Shown here piece after piece: positions 1-5,517 of a DNA stretch of 9,893 nt. The translations under genes and the position numbers were made by a program. The notes under the pieces are model-generated. The model worked only from the letters and a program-made list of their open reading frames with translations. It did no database searches and was not told the origin of the DNA. Numbering within the stretch: the first letter of the stretch is position 1; the number at the start of each line of letters is the position of its first letter. Origin of the DNA: an uncultured Christensenellaceae bacterium (GTDB lineage Bacteria; Bacillota; Clostridia; Christensenellales; Christensenellaceae); contig CAKROK010000068.1 in assembly GCA_934373295.1 (NCBI GenBank), positions 1 to 9,893 of the forward strand, given 5' to 3'.

Positions 1-16
1 CATAACGGCTCAATAT

Positions 17-48
17 TATAATGGAGCTTTGCGCAGCAAAGCAACCTA
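17..48. repeat. Partial copy of an interspersed repeat (right-end module)
   Basis: These 32 bases are identical to 3524-3555, the right end of the structured element in the middle of the window. They include a perfect hairpin, GCTTTGC-GCA-GCAAAGC. The sequence to the left (1-16) does not match the middle element, so this copy is either truncated or carries a different body. It lies downstream of the minus-strand dehydrogenase gene and beyond that gene's terminator. Confidence 0.8.
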
Positions 49-85
49 ATTATTCAATTTACATGAGAGTTTCCTCTTCAAAAAT

Positions 86-118
86 AAATCGCACAGATCA
101 TTGCAGTCTGTGCGATTT
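86..118 (-). terminator. Intrinsic terminator, probably bidirectional, after the dehydrogenase gene
   Basis: A perfect 12-bp stem (AAATCGCACAGA at 86-97 with TCTGTGCGATTT at 107-118) encloses a 9-base loop. On the minus strand the stem is followed by a T-rich tail (TTTATTTTTG), about 35 bases after the stop codon of the dehydrogenase gene. The plus-strand side is also followed by T-rich sequence, so it could stop transcription from both directions. Confidence 0.85.
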
Positions 119-153
119 TTCTTTTATTATCGATCATTCGTTTGCGATTATTC

Positions 154-1338
154 TCAATACGCCGCCCTGTATATCCTTTCGACGTCTGATAAGTCGAGTA
201 GCTTAAAGTGACCGCAGTATTTTCCTCCGCACGCCGTTATGCACTTTTTCGCGAGTAGGGAGAACTGCTCGTCCGTCGGGTCGATGCCCAGCGTCCTGAG
301 ATTTGTGGGCATGTCGATGCTCTTAAAAAAGCTCTCCATCGCGTCTATGCCCAAAAGCGCCGTCTGCCGTTCGTCCTCCTGCTCGGGAATATCGAGCACG
401 TTCTTTGCGAGGCGCGAAAAGCGCGAGACATCCGTATCCAGGACGTATCTCGCCCAAGTCGCCCATATCGCCGCCAGCCCCGCGCCGTGCGCGACGTCGA
501 ACATCCCGCCCAGCTCATGCTCCATCTTGTGGCAAGTCCAATCGCCTAAGCCGCGGCCGCAGTGCATTAGACCGTTGTGTGAAAGACTGCCCGCCCAAAG
601 CACCTCCGCGCGCGCGTCGTAATTGAGCGGATCGTCGTGCAAAATGAGCGCGTTTTTCATGACAGTGCGCAAAAGCGCCTCGCAAAGCTGGTCGGTGAGC
701 TCCATGCTCCCCGAAACGTCAAAATACCGCTCGAGAGTGTGCATGAGAATGTCCACACAGCCGCTCTGCGTCTGGTAATCGGGGAGGGTCATGGTGAGCG
801 CGGGGGCCATGACGGCGAACCTCGGGCGGCTGCAATCGTAGTTTATGCCTCGCTTATTCATGCCGTCCTCGTTCGTGATGACGGAGGAATTGCTCATCTC
901 GCTGCCTGTCGCGGCGAGAGTGATGACCACGCCGATGGGCGCGCAGACCTCGGGCACGCGCTTCATGTCGTAATAATCCCAGACGTCGCCCTCGCCGGCA
1001 AGCCCGTAGCCTATCGCCTTTGCCGAATCGACAGCGCTTCCGCCGCCGACGGCTATTATAAAGTCGATATTCTCCCGCTTACAAAGCTCGATGCCCTCAT
1101 AGACCAGGCCTAAACGCGGGTTAGGCACGGCGCCGCCCAGCTCGATGTGATAAATGCCCGCGTCGTCGAGTGATTTTTTAACTATATCAAGCAGGCCGGA
1201 GCGTACCACGCTGCCCATGCCGTAGTGTACGAGCACGCGCTTTGCGCCGTATTTCGCGGCGAGCTCGCCCGTCAAATTCGCGGTATTTCTGCCAAAGCGC
1301 ACCTCTGTTGGGGTATAATATTTAAAATCGCTGACCAT
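154..1338 (-). CDS. Iron-containing alcohol dehydrogenase, BDH/YqhD type
   Basis: This 394-residue cytoplasmic oxidoreductase belongs to the group III (iron-dependent) alcohol dehydrogenases, which interconvert aldehydes or ketones and alcohols with NAD(P)H. The N-terminal nucleotide-binding domain has a GGGS motif at residues 98-101 followed by AVDSAKAIG. The segment at 39-50 (YGMGSVVRSGLL) matches the usual BDH signature YGGGSIKRSGL except that a Met replaces one Gly. The metal site appears intact: Asp196, His200, His270 and His284, with the same spacing (4 and 14) as the YqhD ligands. The length fits the BDH subfamily of about 385-395 residues. The ATG start has GGAGGAA upstream on the minus strand, and a hairpin terminator follows the stop. 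It appears monocistronic and divergent from the cell-wall hydrolase gene. The family call is firm. The substrate (butyraldehyde, methylglyoxal or another aldehyde) and the cofactor cannot be read from the sequence. Confidence 0.95.
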   Translation of the reverse strand: MVSDFKYYTPTEVRFGRNTANLTGELAAKYGAKRVLVHYGMGSVVRSGLLDIVKKSLDDAGIYHIELGGAVPNPRLGLVYEGIELCKRENIDFIIAVGGGSAVDSAKAIGYGLAGEGDVWDYYDMKRVPEVCAPIGVVITLAATGSEMSNSSVITNEDGMNKRGINYDCSRPRFAVMAPALTMTLPDYQTQSGCVDILMHTLERYFDVSGSMELTDQLCEALLRTVMKNALILHDDPLNYDARAEVLWAGSLSHNGLMHCGRGLGDWTCHKMEHELGGMFDVAHGAGLAAIWATWARYVLDTDVSRFSRLAKNVLDIPEQEDERQTALLGIDAMESFFKSIDMPTNLRTLGIDPTDEQFSLLAKKCITACGGKYCGHFKLLDLSDVERIYRAAY

Positions 1339-1374
1339 AGTGTTCCTCCGAAAAATTTTCTATTATAATATGTA

Positions 1375-1404
1375 ATTATAGCATAACCGAATGCGGGTTA
1401 TAAA
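1375..1404 (-). promoter_or_regulatory. Candidate promoter for the dehydrogenase gene with an overlapping dyad
   Basis: On the minus strand a consensus TATAAT (plus-strand 1375-1380) lies 18 bases from a weaker -35 candidate, TTTATA (1399-1404). The inverted repeat ATAACC-N7-GGTTAT (1383-1401) fills the spacer and touches the -35, which is a common place for a repressor operator. A second TATAAT lies slightly closer to the gene (about 1360-1365) but has no good -35. The promoter assignment is moderate and the operator role is inference. Confidence 0.45.
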
Positions 1405-1479
1405 GATAAATGTGCGGCGGTCGGGGTACGCCGTTCAAAAATGTTCACGAATTGTTTTAAGACTGCTCATGGTTTACGG

Positions 1480-1508
1480 TATACAAAGGCGGCTGTTTGG
1501 GGTATAAT
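1480..1508 (+). promoter_or_regulatory. Candidate sigma-A promoter for the NlpC/P60 hydrolase gene
   Basis: A consensus -10, TATAAT (1503-1508), sits 17 bases after TATACA (1480-1485), which matches 4 of 6 bases of the -35 consensus. The ATG at 1540 is 31 bases beyond the -10. GAGG at 1531-1534 provides the ribosome binding site, 5 bases before the start. Confidence 0.55.
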
Positions 1509-1539
1509 AGAGCCATAAATATAACTCAGTGAGGCTTGT

Positions 1540-3180
1540 ATGAATTCTGTAAAAAGAGGCGGAAAGCGGCGAGGGTCGTTTTCCAAGACGACTAAAAAGA
1601 TAAAAAGAGCGCTGCGCGGCTTTTTTAGAAGCGCGGGGATGTTCTTTAAGCGCATTTTTTCAAGGATAGGCGAGGTGTTTTCCCGCTTTTCCAAAAAGAC
1701 GCTGGCTATTGCGGGCGGATGCCTCGTAATAGTCATGGCGGCGGTGGTCACGCTCTGTCTGACATTGGGCGGGACGCCCGCAAACGCAGGCGTCAATGCA
1801 TCGCCGAATGACGAAAATTCGCTGTTAGCGGTGGCTACGGCAAAGCCCGTCGACGACCTCGACTCTCTTTCTGATGAGCAGAAGGACGCGGTAATTGACG
1901 ATGTCGAGCCGGAAAGGTCAAAGGATCCCGCGCAGGACGTTTATAAATACGGCGACGACCATACCGAGGTCAAGGAGATTCAGCTAAGGCTGATGGAGCT
2001 GGGGTATATGGGCGAGGATGAGCCGACGTATTACTTCGGCCCGTCGACAATGAACGCCATAAAGAACTTCCAAAAGAAATGCGGCATGACCGAGGACGGC
2101 GTCGTGGGCAAGGAGACGTATAAAAAGCTGTTCGCCAAGGACGCGCCCTATTATTCCGTCGCGGAGGGCGCAGAGGGCGTGGACGTTTCCGACCTTCAGA
2201 CCCGCCTTGTAGAGCTGGGCTTTTTGGAAAAGGCCACGGGCTATTTCGGCACATCCACTACGGCGGCGGTAAAGAGCTTTCAAAGCAAGAATGGGCTTAT
2301 CGTGGACGGCAGCATAGGCAGGGACACGAGGGAAAAGCTCTATTCGGATAACGTAAAGGCGAACGTATTAGGCCCGGGCAGCGAGGGCGACATGGTCAAA
2401 AAATACCAGGAGAAGCTCAAAAACCTCGCATATCTCATGGCTAAGGCGGACGGAAAGTACGGCACAAGCACGGCAGAGGCGGTAAGGCTGTTCCAGGAGG
2501 ATAACGGACTTGTCGCGGACGGCTATCTCGGCGCAAAGACGCGCGAGCTGCTGGACTCCGAGCAGGTCATCGCGAACGTCCTCAAGGTGGGCGACAACAG
2601 CACCATGGTCACAAAGGTTCAGAAATACCTTAAAGATTTGGGCTATCTCTCCGCAGGTGCGACGGGTTATTACGGCGAAGCGACGGAAAAGGCGGTCAAA
2701 AAATTCCAGACGAAGAACGGACTTTCCGCAGACGGAAAGGTGGGCGCGAATACATTGAGGCTGCTCGCCTCCGGCAAGGCGAAAAACGCGAACGGCGGAA
2801 CGGGAAGCACATCTTCCGGAATAAACCGCTTTATAAGCATAGCTATGAGCAAGCTGGGAAGCCGCTACGTGCTGGGTGCGAAGGGTCCGTCCCGCTTTGA
2901 CTGCTCCGGATTCGTATACTGGTGCTTAAATCAGGCGGGCATTAATCAGGGCTACATGACCTCATACTACTGGCAGCGCACGACGAGATATAAGCGCATA
3001 AACAGCATGAGCGACCTGCGCAGGGGCGACGTCATCTCCTATCAGGGACACGTCGGAATATGCGCGGGCAACGGATACATGATCGACGCCTCCTCCTCAA
3101 ACGGAAAGGTCGTCTACCGCTCATATCAGTCGCCCTATTGGTACAGGCACTTCGTCTGCGGATACAGGATATTCGGATAA
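1540..3180 (+). CDS. Membrane-anchored peptidoglycan hydrolase: four PG-binding repeats plus NlpC/P60
   Basis: This 546-residue cell-wall enzyme probably cleaves peptide stems of peptidoglycan, as NlpC/P60 endopeptidases do. Residues 1-53 are very rich in Lys and Arg. A single hydrophobic segment (about 54-78) follows, suggesting an uncleaved anchor with the rest outside. An acidic linker (about 85-138) leads to four peptidoglycan-binding type 1 repeats at about 139-198, 209-268, 279-338 and 349-409, spaced almost exactly 70 residues apart, each with the L-GY/F...G..T..AV..FQ...G...DG..G..T pattern. A Gly/Ser/Asn-rich hinge (411-427) precedes the NlpC/P60 domain (about 428-546). Cys455 in DCSGF and His504 in GHVGI are the expected catalytic pair. 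The third position, 12 residues after the His, is Asp516 (MIDASS) where His, Asn or Gln is usual. The gene has its own promoter and terminator. The substrate bond and physiological role (growth, separation, sporulation) are unknown. Confidence 0.93.
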   Translation: MNSVKRGGKRRGSFSKTTKKIKRALRGFFRSAGMFFKRIFSRIGEVFSRFSKKTLAIAGGCLVIVMAAVVTLCLTLGGTPANAGVNASPNDENSLLAVATAKPVDDLDSLSDEQKDAVIDDVEPERSKDPAQDVYKYGDDHTEVKEIQLRLMELGYMGEDEPTYYFGPSTMNAIKNFQKKCGMTEDGVVGKETYKKLFAKDAPYYSVAEGAEGVDVSDLQTRLVELGFLEKATGYFGTSTTAAVKSFQSKNGLIVDGSIGRDTREKLYSDNVKANVLGPGSEGDMVKKYQEKLKNLAYLMAKADGKYGTSTAEAVRLFQEDNGLVADGYLGAKTRELLDSEQVIANVLKVGDNSTMVTKVQKYLKDLGYLSAGATGYYGEATEKAVKKFQTKNGLSADGKVGANTLRLLASGKAKNANGGTGSTSSGINRFISIAMSKLGSRYVLGAKGPSRFDCSGFVYWCLNQAGINQGYMTSYYWQRTTRYKRINSMSDLRRGDVISYQGHVGICAGNGYMIDASSSNGKVVYRSYQSPYWYRHFVCGYRIFG

Positions 3181-3204
3181 GATCGACTTACAAAACGCAT
3201 GAAG

Positions 3205-3239
3205 ATAACCGCTCGAGATGAAATCGGGCGGTTATTTTT
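3205..3239 (+). terminator. Intrinsic terminator after the NlpC/P60 gene
   Basis: A 12-bp stem (ATAACCGCTCGA at 3205-3216 with TCGGGCGGTTAT at 3224-3235, one T-G wobble) has a 7-base loop (GATGAAA) and runs straight into a T-tract at 3235-3239. It begins 24 bases after the stop codon. Confidence 0.92.
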
Positions 3240-3289
3240 GTGGGAATTTATGTGGGAATGAGGAGATTGGATAAAAAAATAGGTATTTC

Positions 3290-3313
3290 TTTCGGCGCGG
3301 CTATTCGCCGAAA
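3290..3313. other. Short hairpin upstream of the structured element
   Basis: TTTCGGCG (3290-3297) pairs perfectly with CGCCGAAA (3306-3313) around an 8-base loop. The loop and its edge contain CTATTCG (3301-3307), which is also complementary to CGAATAG (3369-3375) at the head of the element, so the two could form alternative structures. No function is assigned. Confidence 0.4.
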
Positions 3314-3357
3314 AAGATGGATCATACGCAAGTCTTTCGTCTTGTCCGGTGAAGATA

Positions 3358-3555
3358 AAGCGAGCTTGCCGAATAGCGCGGCGCAGGTTTTTGCGGCTTC
3401 GCCGCAAAAACTAAGCCCGCCAGCCCCGCCCCCCGCCGAAGGCGGGGACGGGGCTGGGCGGGCCACTTTCCAAATCGAAACGGCGGAAGCCGTTTCGATT
3501 TGGAAAGCTGCGCCGCGCGCACATATAATGGAGCTTTGCGCAGCAAAGCAACCTA
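3358..3555. repeat. Structured palindromic element folding as a four-way junction
   Basis: The head (3358-3387) recurs at 9855-9885 with one inserted base, and the tail (3524-3555) recurs exactly at 17-48, so this is a repeat family. The body is almost entirely paired. An outer 11-bp stem (3376-3386 with 3508-3518) encloses three hairpins: arm 1, 11 bp perfect, loop TTC (3387-3411); arm 2, very GC-rich, about 21 bp with one small internal loop and one bulge, loop GAA (3415-3463); arm 3, 19 bp perfect, loop GGAA (3466-3507). Arm 1 abuts the outer stem on one side and arm 3 on the other, with only 3 and 2 free bases between arms, so about 124 of 143 bases are paired. A fourth small hairpin (GCTTTGC/GCAAAGC) closes the tail. 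Frames that cross it are open but repetitive and lack credible starts, so I do not call a gene. It may be a non-autonomous mobile element, an RNA-level structure or both. Confidence 0.8.
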
Positions 3556-3663
3556 TTTCTTCATTAGGCGAATCCACCTTGCTTAACTCAAGTGAATAAA
3601 CATTCCTCCCATTTCCGTTTTTCACTATTACTTCTTACATTTTACCTGCGCCGTCAGGCGCAC
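3555..3663. repeat. 109-bp direct repeat, copy 1
   Basis: This copy matches 3768-3876 at 102 of 109 positions without gaps. It begins where the structured element ends and finishes in a small hairpin (TGCGCC-GTCA-GGCGCA, 3648-3663 region). On the minus strand both copies hold a short open frame beginning GTG. The three codons that differ are all missense and there is no good ribosome binding site, so coding is not supported. Confidence 0.85.
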
Positions 3664-3685
3664 GGCCTCCTTATGGGAAAGTTAA

Positions 3686-3701
3686 GAAAACCACGGTTTT
3701 C
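3686..3701. other. Small perfect hairpin between the direct repeats
   Basis: GAAAAC-CACG-GTTTTC forms a 6-bp stem, flanked by TTAA on each side that could lengthen it with a 2-base bulge. It lies in the 104-bp spacer between the two 109-bp repeats. It has no following T-tract, so it is not an obvious terminator. Confidence 0.4.
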
Positions 3702-3767
3702 AGTTAAAATAAAGTTTACTCTTAAATCGAGCTAATGATTTTAAAAACTTGCTATTGATTTGAACCG

Positions 3768-3876
3768 ATTTCTTCATTTGACGAATCCACCTTGCTTAAC
3801 TCAAGCGCACAAACATTCCTCCCATTTCCGTTTTTCACTATTACTTCTTACATATAACCTGCGCCGTCAGGCGCAC
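3768..3876. repeat. 109-bp direct repeat, copy 2
   Basis: This is the second copy of the unit at 3555-3663, same orientation and length, with seven substitutions and the same terminal TGCGCC-GTCA-GGCGCA hairpin. Unlike copy 1 it is not attached to the structured palindromic element, so the 109-bp unit can exist separately from that element. Confidence 0.85.
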
Positions 3877-4180
3877 AACCCCTTCGCGATCTACTACATT
3901 TTCTACACAATTAAACATTTATACCATTCAACACATTATGAGAAAAAGGCGCCTTTCAACTTTTGATAAACTCTTGAAGTGTTTGGCGCAAAATGATAAA
4001 TAAAGAGCAAACTGCGAGTTTATCGGGTGATATGGGTGTTTTTTGTGAGTGGAGCAACGATCTTTCGTGGAAAATTGTAAAATTGACAGAATGAAAAACG
4101 TGCCGACGGCATATGGATGATTGAAAAAGATAATCCTCTTTGAAAGAAATCAATCAAAAAATAAATAAAAAAGTGCAAAT
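3877..4180. other. AT-rich intergenic tract with a nested dyad; no gene called
   Basis: About 300 bases between the repeats and the transporter promoter. A perfect 9-bp inverted repeat (GATAAACTC at 3965-3973, GAGTTTATC at 4016-4024) encloses a second pair (GTTTG at 3981-3985, CAAAC at 4008-4012). A 33-codon frame starts at ATG 3993 and stops at 4094 but lacks a ribosome binding site. A further frame just past its stop (NEKRADGIWMIEKDNPL) could be a frameshifted continuation of a decayed gene. Neither is strong enough to call. Confidence 0.4.
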
Positions 4181-4184
4181 AGTA

Positions 4185-4213
4185 TTGACATGAGCTTTTG
4201 AGCATGATATATT
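4185..4213 (+). promoter_or_regulatory. Strong sigma-A promoter of the ABC transporter operon
   Basis: A consensus -35 TTGACA (4185-4190) is followed by a 17-base spacer and TATATT (4208-4213), which matches 5 of 6 bases of the -10 consensus. Transcription would begin near 4220, leaving a leader of about 80 bases before the ATPase start at 4302. I found no convincing catabolite-repression (cre) site or LacI-type palindrome around it. Confidence 0.8.
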
Positions 4214-4301
4214 AAAACCAAGTTGATAAACACACTGTAACCAAATTAATGCGAACGGCAATAATTATTACATTAAATAACAGATGACAGGAGAAGAGCA
4301 A

Positions 4302-5465
4302 ATGGCGAGAGTCGAACTGAAAAACGTATACAAGATATACGATAACAACGTCACGGCGGTGCATGACTTTAACTTGACGATTGAGGATAAGGAATTCGTG
4401 GTGCTCGTCGGCCCGTCCGGCTGCGGAAAGTCCACCACGCTGCGCATGGTCGCCGGATTAGAGGACATTTCCGCGGGAGATGTGTACATCGGCGATACGC
4501 TGGTAAATGACCTTCCCCCCAAGATGAGGGATATCGCGATGGTTTTCCAGAACTATGCGCTTTATCCGCATATGACGGTCTATGAAAACATGGCGTTTGC
4601 GCTCAAGCTCAGGAAAAAGAGCAAGGATGAGATAAAAGAGCGAGTAATGCGCGCGGCGAAGATTTTGGGCATTGAGGACCTCTTGCAGAGAAAACCCAAG
4701 CAGCTTTCCGGCGGTCAGAGACAGCGCGTCGCGATAGGCCGTGCGATAGTCAGACAGCCCAAGGTATTCCTGATGGACGAGCCGCTGTCCAACCTCGACG
4801 CGAAGATGAGAAATCAGATGCGTGCGGAGATCATTAAGCTGCATAAGGAGATGGACACGACGTTCATATACGTCACGCACGACCAGACCGAGGCGATGAC
4901 GTTAGGCACGCGCATAGTGATAATGAAAAAGGGCTTCATTCAGCAGGTGGGTACGCCCAAGGAGATATTTAATCACCCGAATAACCTGTTCGTAGCGGGC
5001 TTTATAGGCACGCCGCAGATGAACTTCTTAGACGACGCCGTCCTCAAAAAGGCGGATGGAAAGTATCTGATAAAGATATTCGGAAAGGAATTCGAGCTGC
5101 CTGAAAGCCTGCAACAGACGCTTACGCAGATTGACCGTCCCGAGGGCGAGGTGATCGCGGGTATAAGACCGGAGGATGTAGAGGTCTGCGCCGAGGGCGA
5201 GGGCGTCACGGCGGATATCGACGTGACCGAGCTCATGGGCTCCGAGGTCTATCTGCACGTGGATGCGCCCAACAACGTGGGCGGCGTCGACAGAGCCGTG
5301 CTCAGGGTAAAGGCGCTTTCCCTTGCGCCGGACGCAAAGCGCGTGAGCATAATGCCCGTTTTAAAGAGCATACACCTGTTCGATAAACAGACGGGCGTGC
5401 GCCTGGGTGCGGACGCCGAGACGACCCCGCACAGCACTCTCGAAGAGGCTATATATAATCAGTAA
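4302..5465 (+). CDS. Sugar ABC transporter ATP-binding protein, MsmX/UgpC type
   Basis: This 387-residue ATPase energises carbohydrate import from the cytoplasmic face of the membrane. All nucleotide-binding motifs are intact: Walker A GPSGCGKST (37-45), Q-loop Gln83, signature LSGGQ (135-139), Walker B VFLMDEP (155-161), D-loop SNLD (163-166) and switch His193. A C-terminal regulatory/TOBE region (about 240-387) is characteristic of the MalK/UgpC/MsmX group. The start at 4302 is preferred over the in-frame ATG at 4284 because AGGAGA (4289-4294) lies 7 bases before 4302, and the ARVELKNVYK beginning is typical of the family. It is the first gene of the operon, directly downstream of the strong promoter. 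In many Bacillota such an ATPase is unlinked and shared among transporters; here it is linked to a full set, but it might serve others too. Confidence 0.96.
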   Translation: MARVELKNVYKIYDNNVTAVHDFNLTIEDKEFVVLVGPSGCGKSTTLRMVAGLEDISAGDVYIGDTLVNDLPPKMRDIAMVFQNYALYPHMTVYENMAFALKLRKKSKDEIKERVMRAAKILGIEDLLQRKPKQLSGGQRQRVAIGRAIVRQPKVFLMDEPLSNLDAKMRNQMRAEIIKLHKEMDTTFIYVTHDQTEAMTLGTRIVIMKKGFIQQVGTPKEIFNHPNNLFVAGFIGTPQMNFLDDAVLKKADGKYLIKIFGKEFELPESLQQTLTQIDRPEGEVIAGIRPEDVEVCAEGEGVTADIDVTELMGSEVYLHVDAPNNVGGVDRAVLRVKALSLAPDAKRVSIMPVLKSIHLFDKQTGVRLGADAETTPHSTLEEAIYNQ

Positions 5466-5477
5466 ACAATGGATTAA

Positions 5478-5492
5478 AGCGTTAAATACGCT
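5478..5492 (+). other. Small hairpin between the ATPase and binding-protein genes
   Basis: AGCGT-TAAAT-ACGCT forms a 5-bp stem in the 52-base gap, upstream of the AAGGAGG ribosome binding site at 5504-5510. It is too short and lacks a T-tract for a terminator. It might mark mRNA processing or have no role. Confidence 0.3.
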
Positions 5493-5517
5493 GAATATAA
5501 ATCAAGGAGGAAAATAT

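Noticed and set aside
239..1113. Long plus-strand open frames across the dehydrogenase region
   Set aside because: They are antisense to a full-length enzyme with intact metal ligands, and their translations look like composition artefacts.
1415..1433. CGGCG/CGCCG hairpin in the divergent promoter region
   Set aside because: A 5-bp GC stem in GC-rich sequence is expected by chance, and no T-tract follows.
3248..3625. 125-codon minus-strand frame across the palindromic element
   Set aside because: Its sequence is dictated by hairpin arms, it has no ribosome binding site, and its start lies in the 109-bp repeat where copy differences are all missense.
3358..3876. CRISPR array or tRNA cluster in the repeat region
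   Set aside because: There are only two 109-bp copies with a 104-bp spacer and no regular short repeats, and no cloverleaf with tRNA-conserved positions is visible.
4191..4260. cre (CcpA) or LacI-type operator at the transporter promoter
   Set aside because: No stretch fits the TGWAANCGNTNWCA pattern, and no convincing dyad was found; TGAGC occurs twice as a direct repeat only.
4284..4301. Upstream ATG as the ATPase start
   Set aside because: It lacks a ribosome binding site, and the AGGAGA motif lies inside this extension at the correct distance from ATG 4302.
5407..5517. N-terminal extension of the binding protein
   Set aside because: It overlaps the ATPase gene, has no ribosome binding site, and would place 37 residues ahead of a clear lipoprotein signal peptide.
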